Source: an uncultured Porphyromonas sp. (GTDB lineage Bacteria > Bacteroidota > Bacteroidia > Bacteroidales > Porphyromonadaceae). From it: 58,540 nt of DNA. Of this stretch, positions 50,906 through 58,540 are shown piece by piece. The notes under the pieces are model-generated. The model did not search any database. It saw nothing but the letters and a program-made list of their open reading frames with translations, and was not told the DNA's origin. Location of the stretch: contig NZ_CALIXW010000027.1 of NCBI RefSeq assembly GCF_938046015.1, positions 1 to 58,540 on the forward strand. The letters run 5' to 3'. Each line of letters begins with the position of its first letter. The stretch's first letter is position 1. The translations under genes and the position numbers were made by a program.

Positions 50906-52207
50906 ATGCGCACCTATCCCCTATTCTCTGGCCTGCTAGCCCTAGGCCTCCTCGCCTCCTGTGCCCAGTACGAGGATCTTCCCAGCCACGATCAGTACCC
51001 CTCGGCCCGCATCGCTCGGGGCCTCGAGGAGATCCACACGGCGCTGCGCTCCAGCACTGAGGGCTGGGACCTCGTCCTCATCCCCGACGGCGGCAACTTC
51101 GGTGGGATCAACCTCTCCATGCGCTTCACCTCCGCCTCGGAGGTCGTCATGAGCAGCGAGGCCTACCAGAAGGGCGGTACCATCCCCTCCGTAGTGACCA
51201 ATCCCGCGAGCGACCTAGAGGCGGTCACCAAGACGGAGTTCGGCTCCACCTACCACCTGACGGACAGGGGCGGCATACAGCTGACCTTCGACACCTTCAA
51301 CGTAGCGCTGCATAGCTGGTCCAATCCTGGCTGGGGCGTCCCCGACTCCTACAACGGGGACTTCACCTTCCGCGTGGACTCCATCAGCCGCGACCGCAAC
51401 ACCATCTACCTGCAAGGCTCACGTACCAAGACGCCCATGCGCCTGACGCGCCGCACCAGCGCCGACAAGGATCAGCTGCAGCAGTGCTTCGCCATGAAAC
51501 AGGAGCTGCAGGGCAAGGCTCTGGCGCCGATCACCCTCGGGGGCAAGCAGTACCAGCTCTCCATCTTCGGCTTCGCACGTCAGCTGAGCCTACGCTCGGG
51601 CGGCAAGGAGGAGCTGCTCCCCTTCCACTACACCCCTCAGGGCATCGAGCTGCTGCGCCCCTACGTCGTAGGTAGCGACAGTCTCACAGCGCTCCACCTC
51701 AGTGCTGATAAGCAGTCGATGACCACGGCCGACGGCCGCCAGAAGCTGGCACTCTATCAGGGCGAGGTAGACCTGACGCGCCGCTACATGCAGCTCTACT
51801 TCTACGAGGGCTATGCCTCAGAGCCCTTCCTGGCGGAGACGCGACAGGCCGACCAGACGCAGGCACTGGACAGCTACCCCGGCAGCTACATCTTCACCCT
51901 GCACCTAGGGATGATGCAGCGCAGTCTGCCCGTGATGGGCAGCTACCTGGATGCGGGCTACTACTTCAGGAACTGGGTGGACTACTACACGGACTTCACC
52001 TCGGTCTACAACGAGCCGAAGCAGATCCACATGACGCGCATGATCCAGCAGGGGCTCTCATGGTTCTACGGCCGCCGCGCGATGGACCGCTTCTACGCCT
52101 ACATCGTGGCGCAGTCGCCCTACGTGCTCAGCGAGGACCCCAGCAATAGCCGCTACCAGATCTTCACCTCGGTAGCTAATAATCAGGTCTGGGTCAAGGG
52201 CGAATAA
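50906..52207 (+). CDS. DUF4302 lipoprotein
   Basis: A 433-residue predicted lipoprotein: signal MRTYPLFSGLLALGLLASC (Cys at 19). The N-terminal part RIARGLEEIHTALRSSTEGWDL is typical of DUF4302, followed by repeated beta-strand stretches (GGINLSMRFTSASEVVMSS, STYHLTDRGGIQLTFDTFN) likely forming a beta-rich binding domain. It is the last gene of the SusC-SusD-Mx1 locus and follows its neighbour by 3 bp; a strong hairpin ends the unit. DUF4302 proteins commonly accompany Mx1 peptidases, suggesting a surface accessory or substrate-binding subunit. Function unproven. Confidence 0.85.
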   Translation: MRTYPLFSGLLALGLLASCAQYEDLPSHDQYPSARIARGLEEIHTALRSSTEGWDLVLIPDGGNFGGINLSMRFTSASEVVMSSEAYQKGGTIPSVVTNPASDLEAVTKTEFGSTYHLTDRGGIQLTFDTFNVALHSWSNPGWGVPDSYNGDFTFRVDSISRDRNTIYLQGSRTKTPMRLTRRTSADKDQLQQCFAMKQELQGKALAPITLGGKQYQLSIFGFARQLSLRSGGKEELLPFHYTPQGIELLRPYVVGSDSLTALHLSADKQSMTTADGRQKLALYQGEVDLTRRYMQLYFYEGYASEPFLAETRQADQTQALDSYPGSYIFTLHLGMMQRSLPVMGSYLDAGYYFRNWVDYYTDFTSVYNEPKQIHMTRMIQQGLSWFYGRRAMDRFYAYIVAQSPYVLSEDPSNSRYQIFTSVANNQVWVKGE

Positions 52208-52257
52208 GCTCCCCGCAGCAGGCTGCCCCGAGCGCAGTCGAAGATCCTCTATAAACG

Positions 52258-52296
52258 GCGCCGCCCCCTCACTCGCTATGAGTGAGGGGGCGGCGC
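52258..52296. terminator. Bidirectional terminator between DUF4302 and murF
   Basis: A perfect 17-bp stem (52258-52274 with 52280-52296) with loop GCTAT, between convergent genes. It can serve both the SusCD locus and the udp-crcB-murF operon. Confidence 0.8.
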
Positions 52297-52327
52297 TGCT
52301 TTGCTCTAGGGCAAGGCAGGAGAAGGG

Positions 52328-53650
52328 CTACAGATGCTCCAGCACGCTGCCGAGCTTGATCCCATTGGAGCCCTTGATGAGGATGAGGCTATCGCTGATG
52401 GGTGCGGCCTCGAGGCTGCGGATGAGCTCCCCTACCTCGGCGAATACAGCGACCGCAGGGTCGGGGTGCGCCGCCAGCTCACGCATCCAGCAGGGCCCGC
52501 AGAGGTAGAGCTGGAGCGGCTGCCCTGCGCGACGGATCTCCTCGAGGAGCTCGTGGTGTGCCGACTCGCTCGCGGCGCCGAGCTCATTCATATCCCCGAG
52601 TATGAGGACGCGCCCCTGCCCTGGAGTCTGAGGGATGGCGAGGAAGTTCTGCAAGGCAGTGTGCATGCTAGAGGGATTGGCATTGTAGGCGTCGGCGATG
52701 AGGCGATTGCCGCGGGCGGTCTCGATGAGCTGGGAGCGGCTGTTGCTGGGCGCATAGCGGGCTAAGGCCTCCTCCATAGCGGCATAGGGCACGCCTAGGT
52801 AGCTCCCCACAGCGAGCGCCGCCAGCACGTTGGGCAGGTTGTAGTCCCCCACGAGCTGGGTGGCTAGATGCCCCTCATAGTCGCCCGAGCGGTAGCGGAG
52901 TGCTAGCTGCAGCGAGCTGCCCTCATGGAGCACCTCACCTCGGAGCTCGGCCTCGGGGCTCGTCCCATAGGTATGGCGTAGGACGCCCGCGCTCATCTCC
53001 AGCAGCATGGGATCATCGGCGTGGACGAAGAGCTGAGCGCCCTTGGCGCGGATATGGTCATAGAGCTCGCCCTTGGTCGCCCGTACCCCCTCCAGCGAAC
53101 CGAAGCCCTCGAGGTGCGCCGCGCCTATATTGGTGATGAGCCCGTAGTCAGGATCGGCAATCGCGCAGAGCTCGGCAATGTCCCCGGGGTGACTGGCCCC
53201 CATCTCGATGATCGCCCACTGGTGCTCGGGACGCAGGCGGAGCAGCGTCAGCGGCACGCCTATGTGGTTATTGAGGTTACCCTCGGTATAGAGGATGGGG
53301 TAGCGTGCGGAGAGGACGGCGGCCGTCAGCTCCTTGGTCGTCGTCTTGCCATTGGTACCTGTGATCGCCAGGATAGGCGTCCCCAGCTGCCGTCTGTGGT
53401 GAGCGGCCAGCTGCTGCAGGCTCATGAGGACATCCTGCACGAGGAGGGTGCGCTCGTCGATGAGCTGCTCGGGATCGTCCAGCACGGCGTAGGCTGCCCC
53501 CGCCTCGAGTGCCTGGCGGGCGTAGCGGTTGCCGTCGAAGTTCGCCCCCTTGAGGGCAAAGAAGATACAGCCCGGGCTGAGGCGCCGCGTATCAGTCGAT
53601 ACCGTAGGGTGCTCGAGATAGAGCTGATAGAGATCGTCCAGTAGGATCAT
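52328..53650 (-). CDS. murF: UDP-N-acetylmuramoyl-tripeptide--D-alanyl-D-alanine ligase
   Basis: A 440-residue Mur ligase that adds D-Ala-D-Ala to the peptidoglycan precursor. Present are the N-terminal TDTRRLSPGCIFFALKGANFDGN, the ATP-binding ITGTNGKTTTKELTAAVL (about 95-112), NHIGVPLTLLRLRPEHQWAIIEMGASHPGDI, and NANPSSMHTALQNF with DMNELGAASESAHHEL in the C-terminal domain. Length is usual. It lies 12 bp after crcB. The rest of the mur cluster is not in the window, so here murF is detached from dcw. Confidence 0.95.
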   Translation of the reverse strand: MILLDDLYQLYLEHPTVSTDTRRLSPGCIFFALKGANFDGNRYARQALEAGAAYAVLDDPEQLIDERTLLVQDVLMSLQQLAAHHRRQLGTPILAITGTNGKTTTKELTAAVLSARYPILYTEGNLNNHIGVPLTLLRLRPEHQWAIIEMGASHPGDIAELCAIADPDYGLITNIGAAHLEGFGSLEGVRATKGELYDHIRAKGAQLFVHADDPMLLEMSAGVLRHTYGTSPEAELRGEVLHEGSSLQLALRYRSGDYEGHLATQLVGDYNLPNVLAALAVGSYLGVPYAAMEEALARYAPSNSRSQLIETARGNRLIADAYNANPSSMHTALQNFLAIPQTPGQGRVLILGDMNELGAASESAHHELLEEIRRAGQPLQLYLCGPCWMRELAAHPDPAVAVFAEVGELIRSLEAAPISDSLILIKGSNGIKLGSVLEHL

Positions 53651-53662
53651 GGTCGTGAGATA

Positions 53663-54058
53663 CTAGCCCTGCGCCAGTCGGAGCCCGAGGAGACTAGCCC
53701 CTAGCCCCAGCGCGACGCTGAGCAGGATGTAGAGGGCAGCCTCGAGATAGGCCGCCGAGCGAAGCAGTCCCAGCGCCTCGGCTGAGAAGGTAGAGAAGGT
53801 GGTGAAGCCGCCACAGAAGCCCGCGCCGAGGAGGATACGCAGCTCGGGGCTCCACGAGCCCAGCGTGCGATCCGAGAGCCCAAGGAGGTAGCCAAGGGCG
53901 AGCGAACCGAGGAGATTGATCCCCCAGGTCATCCACGGGCTGGGCTGCCCGAGGAGCTGAGCCCCGAGGAGCCCCAGCAGGTAGCGTAGCGCGCTGCCTA
54001 GGCCTCCACCGACGAAGGCCAGGCCCAGTGCGGGCAGCGGAGCAGGGAGTGCCGACAT
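53663..54058 (-). CDS. crcB: Fluoride efflux channel
   Basis: A 131-residue four-helix membrane protein of the CrcB/Fluc family that exports fluoride as a dimeric channel. GGGLGSALRYLLGLL (about 16-30) and the signature GAGFCGGFTTFSTFSAEAL (about 76-94) are clear. It lies 14 bp after udp and 12 bp before murF. There is no room for a fluoride riboswitch directly upstream, so it is probably expressed with the operon rather than by fluoride. Confidence 0.94.
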   Translation of the reverse strand: MSALPAPLPALGLAFVGGGLGSALRYLLGLLGAQLLGQPSPWMTWGINLLGSLALGYLLGLSDRTLGSWSPELRILLGAGFCGGFTTFSTFSAEALGLLRSAAYLEAALYILLSVALGLGASLLGLRLAQG

Positions 54059-54072
54059 AGCGCCTCGCGCGG

Positions 54073-54951
54073 CTAGATACGCTCGAGGACGAGGTCGATG
54101 AGCCCCTCGATGCTGCCCTTATAGTCGGTATTCATGGTCTGCGCCTTGCGTCCAGCGATGATGCAGCAGACGGTCATGGCGCGGTGCCCCATCAGGGCCG
54201 CGAGCCCCGCCAGCGAAGAGCTCTCCATCTCGTAGTTGGTCAGGCGCAGGCCCTCATAGTCGAAGGCCTGGATCTTGGCATTGAGCCCTGGATCCTGCAG
54301 GGCTAGGCGCAGCTGACGTCCCTGAGGGCCGTAGAAGCCGTTGGCCGCTATGGTGTTCCCGCGCAGGATATCGCTGCCGCAGATCTGCTCGATGAGGGAG
54401 GGATCTGCTGGCACGACGTAGGGACGCAGGCCCTCGACCTGCCAGTCCAGCTGCTGGACGAGCGCCTCCTCGAAGGCACGATGACGCACCCGCTGGCTAT
54501 CGGCGTAGAAGTAGAGCACGCCGTCGAAGCCCACGGAGTTCACCGCCGCCACGTAGCTGCCGATGGGCGTCTCGTCCTGCAGGCCGCCCGAGGTGCCGAC
54601 ACGCACGAGGGTCAGCTGGCGCAGCTCGTCCTTAATCTGACGCGTCTCGAAGTCGATGTTGGCCAGCGCATCGAGCTCGTTGAGCACGATGTCGATGTTG
54701 TCCGTGCCTATCCCGTGGCTGACGACGGTAATCCGCTTGCCCTGATAGTAGCCCGTGATGGTGTGGAACTCACGGCTCGACACATTGCACTCGATACGCT
54801 CGAAGCGGGAGGCCACCATATCGACACGCGCAGGGTCTCCGACGAGGAAGACCTTATCGGCGAGCTGCTCGGGACGCAGGTGCAGGTGGAAGACCGAGCC
54901 ATCGGCATTGATGATCAGCTCGGAGGAGGGGATGATGCGCTTGCTACTCAT
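54073..54951 (-). CDS. udp: Nucleoside phosphorylase (uridine phosphorylase type)
   Basis: A 292-residue PNP/UDP-family enzyme that splits nucleosides with phosphate in salvage. Phosphate and ribose motifs include VFLVGDPARVDMVASRF (about 34-50), ITVVSHGIGTDNIDIVLNEL, LVRVGTSGGLQDETPIG (about 115-131) and NYEMESSSLAGLAALMGHR (about 238-256, with the uridine phosphorylase MES loop). The Bacteroidetes form is slightly longer than the E. coli protein. It leads the udp-crcB-murF run with a TACCTTTG promoter element 76 bp upstream. Base preference is not certain. Confidence 0.88.
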   Translation of the reverse strand: MSSKRIIPSSELIINADGSVFHLHLRPEQLADKVFLVGDPARVDMVASRFERIECNVSSREFHTITGYYQGKRITVVSHGIGTDNIDIVLNELDALANIDFETRQIKDELRQLTLVRVGTSGGLQDETPIGSYVAAVNSVGFDGVLYFYADSQRVRHRAFEEALVQQLDWQVEGLRPYVVPADPSLIEQICGSDILRGNTIAANGFYGPQGRQLRLALQDPGLNAKIQAFDYEGLRLTNYEMESSSLAGLAALMGHRAMTVCCIIAGRKAQTMNTDYKGSIEGLIDLVLERI

Positions 54952-55027
54952 TATTGTATATGTCTAGGGTTATCTAGGTGAAGTCCTGGCCCTGAGGGCT
55001 AGCCCTGACCTAAGGCAGGGCTGTACA

Positions 55028-55035
55028 CAAAGGTA
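55028..55035 (-). promoter_or_regulatory. -7 promoter element for udp-crcB-murF
   Basis: The minus strand reads TACCTTTG (TAnnTTTG), 76 bp upstream of the udp ATG at 54951. Confidence 0.55.
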
Positions 55036-55104
55036 CGAGTTCTCCCCCATGCGAGCGCTCTGAGCTACGCGGGCGGGCAAAGGGCCGCCTTAGCCTGCAC
55101 CGCG

Positions 55105-55189
55105 CTGACCGATATCCCTCAGCCCCACTCGCTGGTATCAGTCAGCACCGTGAGGGACGTCCGTCAGGAGGCTGAGGGATATCAGTTAG
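55105..55189. repeat. 22/23-bp phased palindrome array H (4 units, perhaps 5)
   Basis: Central hexamers GATATC (55111), GGTATC (55134), GACGTC (55156) and GATATC (55178); spacings 23, 22 and 22 bp. Units include CTGACCGATATCCCTCAG and GTGAGGGACGTCCGTCAG. A degenerate fifth copy may centre near 55203 (TCTCGAGGAATAGC). The right flank, read on the minus strand, matches the leader of array F (CTCGAG...), suggesting inverted orientation. It lies in the 465-bp divergent gap between udp and the LysM glucosaminidase gene; apart from promoters the rest is featureless. Confidence 0.88.
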
Positions 55190-55361
55190 GAGTCTCGAGG
55201 AATAGCTGGGGCGAAGCTCCATCCCGATCCCCGAGGCGCAGCGGGCATCATGGGAGTGCCGTCCCGAGGCAGTGCGCAGCGCACTCCCGAGGCAGCCCGC
55301 AGCGCTATCTAGCCCTAGGAGAGGCCGCTACGCACGGCTCAAGGGATTAGTCCATTATTCG

Positions 55362-55369
55362 TATCTTTG
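55362..55369 (+). promoter_or_regulatory. -7 promoter element for the glucosaminidase gene
   Basis: TATCTTTG lies 47 bp upstream of the ATG at 55417, in the short AT-rich stretch after array H. Confidence 0.6.
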
Positions 55370-55416
55370 TGCTCGTATATAGCTATTTCTTAGCTACGTC
55401 CGACAGTTATAGATAG

Positions 55417-56382
55417 ATGAATAATTGCCCCGCACTCAGCCGCGCACGGAGTCTCTACAGCATGGCTCTCGCCCTCTGTCTGAGCCTCCTTAGCCTCGTC
55501 ACGCTCTCCGCACAGACCCCGCGTAAGCAGTCCTACATGGACTATATACGGAGCTTCAGCCCCGAGGCCAAGCGACAGATGGACCGCCACGCTATCCCCG
55601 CCAGCATCACCCTGGCGCAGGGGCTCATCGAGACGGGCGCAGGCTCCAGCATACTGGCGCTGGAGCACAACAACCACTTCGGCATCAAGTGCCACAACAG
55701 CTGGATGGGCAAGCGCACCTATCACAAGGACGACCGCCCCAACGACTGCTTCCGCTCCTACCCCTCGGCTAGGGAATCCTACGAGGATCACTCCGCCTTC
55801 CTCAAGGGCAAGCGCTACCAGCGCCTCTTCGCCCTGCGCTACGACGACTACCGTGGCTGGGCCCAGGGTCTACAGCTATGCGGCTACGCCACCAACAAGG
55901 GCTACGCCAACATGCTCATCAAGGTCATCGAGGACTACGAGCTCTACACCTTCGACCACGGCAATACCCCCAGCTGGTATACTGGTGCCGAGGCCCGCAG
56001 CGCCCGTAGCCCGCTCCGCACCGCGCGCCACTACGACCAGCCCCAGCGCCGTGCCTACATCAGCTACGGCCTGCTGTATGTGCTGGCGGATCAGAACGAC
56101 AGCTACGAGCGCATCGCCGAGGATATGGGCATCCCTGCCAAGAAGCTCGCTAAGTACAACGACACGCCGCTGGACTTCCCCCTCAGCGAGGGCGACATCG
56201 TCTACCTCGAGACGAAGAACACGGAGGCCACTCCGCGCTATAGCACCTACACCGTCCGCATCGGAGACTCCATGCACGACATCGCCCAGCGCTACGGCAT
56301 CCGTCTGGACCGACTATACAAGCTCAACAATAAGGATGGCGACTACATTCCAGAGGAAGGCGATGTCCTTCGTCTGCGATAG
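55417..56382 (+). CDS. Secreted glucosaminidase with two LysM domains
   Basis: A 321-residue exported peptidoglycan hydrolase. The signal peptide is within residues 1-32 (MALALCLSLLSLVTLSAQ). The glucosaminidase (mannosyl-glycoprotein endo-beta-N-acetylglucosaminidase-like) domain (about 40-190) has PASITLAQGLIETGAGSS with the catalytic Glu, HNNHFGIKCHNSW and GYATNKGYANMLIKVIEDY. Two LysM-type peptidoglycan-binding modules follow (about 208-266 and 274-321, YTVRIGDSMHDIAQRYGIR), the first more degenerate. It probably acts in cell separation or wall turnover. purM begins 27 bp downstream, an unusual pairing. Confidence 0.92.
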   Translation: MNNCPALSRARSLYSMALALCLSLLSLVTLSAQTPRKQSYMDYIRSFSPEAKRQMDRHAIPASITLAQGLIETGAGSSILALEHNNHFGIKCHNSWMGKRTYHKDDRPNDCFRSYPSARESYEDHSAFLKGKRYQRLFALRYDDYRGWAQGLQLCGYATNKGYANMLIKVIEDYELYTFDHGNTPSWYTGAEARSARSPLRTARHYDQPQRRAYISYGLLYVLADQNDSYERIAEDMGIPAKKLAKYNDTPLDFPLSEGDIVYLETKNTEATPRYSTYTVRIGDSMHDIAQRYGIRLDRLYKLNNKDGDYIPEEGDVLRLR

Positions 56383-56409
56383 CGGCTGCCTCGTGACCAC
56401 GCACCGAAT

Positions 56410-57576
56410 ATGAACGAACGCTATATGCAGCGCGGCGTCTCCGCCAGCAAGGAGGACGTCCATGCCGCCATCAAGAACGTAGACAAGGGACTCTACCCTA
56501 AGGCCTTCTGCAAGATCATCCCCGACATCCTCGGCGGTGATCCTGAGTACTGCAACATCATGCACGCCGACGGCGCGGGCACCAAGTCCTCGCTGGCCTA
56601 CCTCTACTGGCGGGAGACGGGCGACCTCTCCGTATGGAAGGGCATCGCGCAGGATGCGCTGATCATGAACATCGACGACCTACTCTGCGTGGGCGCCGTC
56701 GATGGCATCCTCGTATCCTCCACCATAGGGCGCAATAAGCACCTCATCCCTGGCGAAGTCATCGCCGCCATCATCAACGGCACCGAGGAGCTGCTCGCCG
56801 AGCTACGCGAGCAGGGCATAGGCGTCTACGCCACGGGCGGAGAGACGGCCGACGTGGGTGACCTGGTGCGTACCATCATCGTCGACAGCACCGTCACCTG
56901 CCGCATGCGTCGCAGCGACGTCATCGACAACGCCCGCATACGCCCCGGGGACGTCATCGTCGGCCTGGCCTCCTACGGACAGGCCAGCTACGAGCGCGAG
57001 TACAACGGCGGTATGGGCAGCAATGGCCTGACCTCGGCGCGCCACGACGTGCTGACGCATGCGCTGGCCGCCCGCTACCCCGAGAGCTACGACGCCGCTA
57101 CGCCCGACGAACTCGTCTACAGCGGTACGCGCGAGCTCACCGAGCCCATCGCAGGGACGCCCCTCGACGCTGGGCGCCTCATCCTGTCCCCTACCCGCAC
57201 CTACGCCCCCATCATCCGCCAGGTGCTGGACGAGCTCCGTCCACGCATCCACGGCATGGTACACTGCTCGGGCGGAGCGCAGACCAAGGTGCTGCACTTC
57301 GTCGATAAGGTGCACGTCATCAAGGACAAGCTCTTCCCCACACCGCCCCTCTTCGAGCTCATACAGCAGGAGAGCGGCACGCCGTGGCAGGAGATGTACA
57401 AGGTCTTCAACATGGGGCACCGCATGGAGCTCTATGTAGCCCCCGAGGATGCCGCACGCATCATCGAGATCTCTGAGAGCTTCGGCGTAGAGGCTCAGAT
57501 CATAGGGCGCGTCGAGGCCGCCGAGCGCAAGCAGCTCACCATACACTCCCCCTACGGCACCCTCAGCTACGAATAA
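56410..57576 (+). CDS. purM: Phosphoribosylformylglycinamidine cyclo-ligase
   Basis: A 388-residue AIR synthase that closes the imidazole ring in purine synthesis. Residues NIMHADGAGTKSSLAYLYWR (about 55-74) and TGGETADVGDLVRTI (about 140-154) are the family ATP/substrate motifs. MNERYMQRGVSASKEDVHAAI at the start and the longer C-terminus are typical of the Bacteroidetes version, longer than E. coli PurM (about 345). It is 27 bp after the glucosaminidase gene and 31 bp before prfA. Confidence 0.94.
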   Translation: MNERYMQRGVSASKEDVHAAIKNVDKGLYPKAFCKIIPDILGGDPEYCNIMHADGAGTKSSLAYLYWRETGDLSVWKGIAQDALIMNIDDLLCVGAVDGILVSSTIGRNKHLIPGEVIAAIINGTEELLAELREQGIGVYATGGETADVGDLVRTIIVDSTVTCRMRRSDVIDNARIRPGDVIVGLASYGQASYEREYNGGMGSNGLTSARHDVLTHALAARYPESYDAATPDELVYSGTRELTEPIAGTPLDAGRLILSPTRTYAPIIRQVLDELRPRIHGMVHCSGGAQTKVLHFVDKVHVIKDKLFPTPPLFELIQQESGTPWQEMYKVFNMGHRMELYVAPEDAARIIEISESFGVEAQIIGRVEAAERKQLTIHSPYGTLSYE

Positions 57577-57607
57577 GAATTAGACAGCAACCCACACAGC
57601 GATATAC

Positions 57608-58540
57608 ATGGCAACAGAGAACGACCTGCTTAGTCGTATAGAGAGCCTCGAGATACGGTTCCAGGAGATCACGACCCTCATCACCGCGCCCGACATCATC
57701 GCCGATCAGAAGCGATTCATGAAGCTCAGTAAGGAGTATCGTGACCTCGAGCGCATCTTAGACAAGGGAAAGGAGTATCGGAATCTACTGGGCAACATCA
57801 GCGAGGGCCGCGAGACGCTCGAGAGCGAGAGCGACCCCGAGCTGCGTGCGATGGCACGCGAGATGATGCAGGAGGCCGAGGAGCGTATCCCCGCCCTCGA
57901 GGAGGAGATCAAGCTCCTGCTCATCCCCGCCGACCCCGAGGACGCGAAGAACGTCGTCATGGAGATCCGCGGCGGTACGGGCGGCGACGAGGCAGCACTC
58001 TTCGCTGGAGACCTATATAAGATGTACGTGCGCTACTGCGAGAGCCGCGGCTGGACGACCGAGGTCACCAGCATGAGCGAGGGTACCGCAGGGGGGTACA
58101 AAGAAATCATCTTCACCGTCACGGGCGATGGCGTCTACGGCATCCTCAAGTATGAGAGCGGCGTGCACCGCGTGCAGCGTGTGCCCGAGACCGAGACCCA
58201 GGGACGTGTACACACCTCCGCAGCCTCCGTGGCTGTACTCCCCGAGGCCGAGGAGGTAGACGTCGTGCTCAACCCCGCCGACATCGAGATGCAGACCGCA
58301 CGCTCGGGGGGCGCTGGTGGACAGAACGTCAATAAGGTCGAGACCAAGGTACAGCTGACGCACAAGCCTACGGGCATCGTCGTCGTCTGCCAGCAGGCAC
58401 GTACCCAGCTAGCCAACCGTGAGCTGGCCATGCAGATGCTGCGCACCAAGCTCTACGACATCGAGCTGACCAAGCACAACGAGGCCATCGCAGCCCGCCG
58501 CAAGACTATGGTCTCCACCGGCGACCGTTCGGCCAAGATC
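57608..58540 (+). CDS. prfA: Peptide chain release factor 1 (3' end outside window)
   Basis: Release factor 1, recognising UAA and UAG. 311 codons are present to the window edge. The start MATENDLLSRIESLE at 57608 is followed by the coiled N-terminal domain. The PxT-type codon-recognition tripeptide is PET in QRVPETETQGRVHTSA (family form PAT), supporting RF1 rather than RF2. The GGQ motif is in RSGGAGGQNVNKVETKVQL (about 236-254). The C-terminal end is cut. Confidence 0.96.
   Translation, partial: MATENDLLSRIESLEIRFQEITTLITAPDIIADQKRFMKLSKEYRDLERILDKGKEYRNLLGNISEGRETLESESDPELRAMAREMMQEAEERIPALEEEIKLLLIPADPEDAKNVVMEIRGGTGGDEAALFAGDLYKMYVRYCESRGWTTEVTSMSEGTAGGYKEIIFTVTGDGVYGILKYESGVHRVQRVPETETQGRVHTSAASVAVLPEAEEVDVVLNPADIEMQTARSGGAGGQNVNKVETKVQLTHKPTGIVVVCQQARTQLANRELAMQMLRTKLYDIELTKHNEAIAARRKTMVSTGDRSAKI

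Noticed and set aside
54059..54072. Fluoride riboswitch before crcB
   Set aside because: Only 14 bp separate crcB from udp, too short for the aptamer, and no matching fold is seen upstream of udp.

Overview
This is a GC-rich (about 60%) Bacteroidetes chromosome segment, most like an oral Porphyromonas-type member of the Bacteroidales. The evidence is a SusC/SusD pair, Bacteroidetes-only families (DUF4293, DUF4302, DUF4230, PepSY-like), an A-type RNase P RNA, and many copies of the Bacteroidetes -7 promoter element TAnnTTTG (mostly TATCTTTG). I found no tRNA, rRNA, transposase, prophage or CRISPR array. The species call is inference.

Layout. 1-10003 is nearly all minus strand: dnaX (3' end cut by the window edge), lrgB-lrgA with a BrkB/YihY-type membrane protein, rnpB, mrp-trmB plus an acidic small protein, then an ABC-F ATPase behind two DUF4230 genes. 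10467-15027 is plus strand: gyrB, a short lipoate ligase, a YhcC-type radical SAM protein and a Rossmann oxidoreductase. 15320-33720 is minus strand: mfd-cobU-cobT, a flavodoxin-fold oxidoreductase, a DUF417 membrane protein, a cluster of three RNA methyltransferases behind a membrane/Nudix-like protein, a secreted superoxide dismutase behind a PepSY-like protein, DUF389, purB, bamD-rpoZ-DUF4293 and an exported rhodanese. 34149-42206 is plus strand: a DUF4810/DUF799 lipoprotein pair, a UvrD/PcrA-type helicase, an AspT/YidE transporter, and queC-xth-tsaB-ssb. A helix-hairpin-helix outer-membrane-like protein (minus) precedes a four-gene plus-strand locus at 45282-52207: SusC, SusD, a Peptidase_Mx1-like zinc lipoprotein and a DUF4302 lipoprotein. 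The window ends with udp-crcB-murF (minus) and glucosaminidase/LysM, purM and prfA (plus, prfA cut by the edge).

The most unusual content is not protein coding. Eight intergenic regions (near 1.5, 15.2, 20.5, 26.4, 28.0, 33.9, 45.0 and 55.1 kb) each carry four copies of an 18-base imperfect palindrome related to CTGAGGGATATCAGTCAG. Dyads are spaced 22 bp apart (occasionally 23). Every array starts with an exact GATATC centre, and CG-centred units (GACGTC type) occur only at inner positions. A different, AT-rich palindrome array with the same exact 22-bp pitch (five units, 10148-10251) lies between the DUF4230 operon and gyrB. This looks like a phased protein-binding or architectural repeat system at transcription-unit boundaries; its function is unknown to me. 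A separate 279-bp nested inverted-repeat element (44487-44765) lies upstream of the SusC locus.

Many operon ends carry long GC-rich hairpins; several have a T-rich tail, others none. Gene-function calls rest on motifs read from the translations and were not confirmed by database search.
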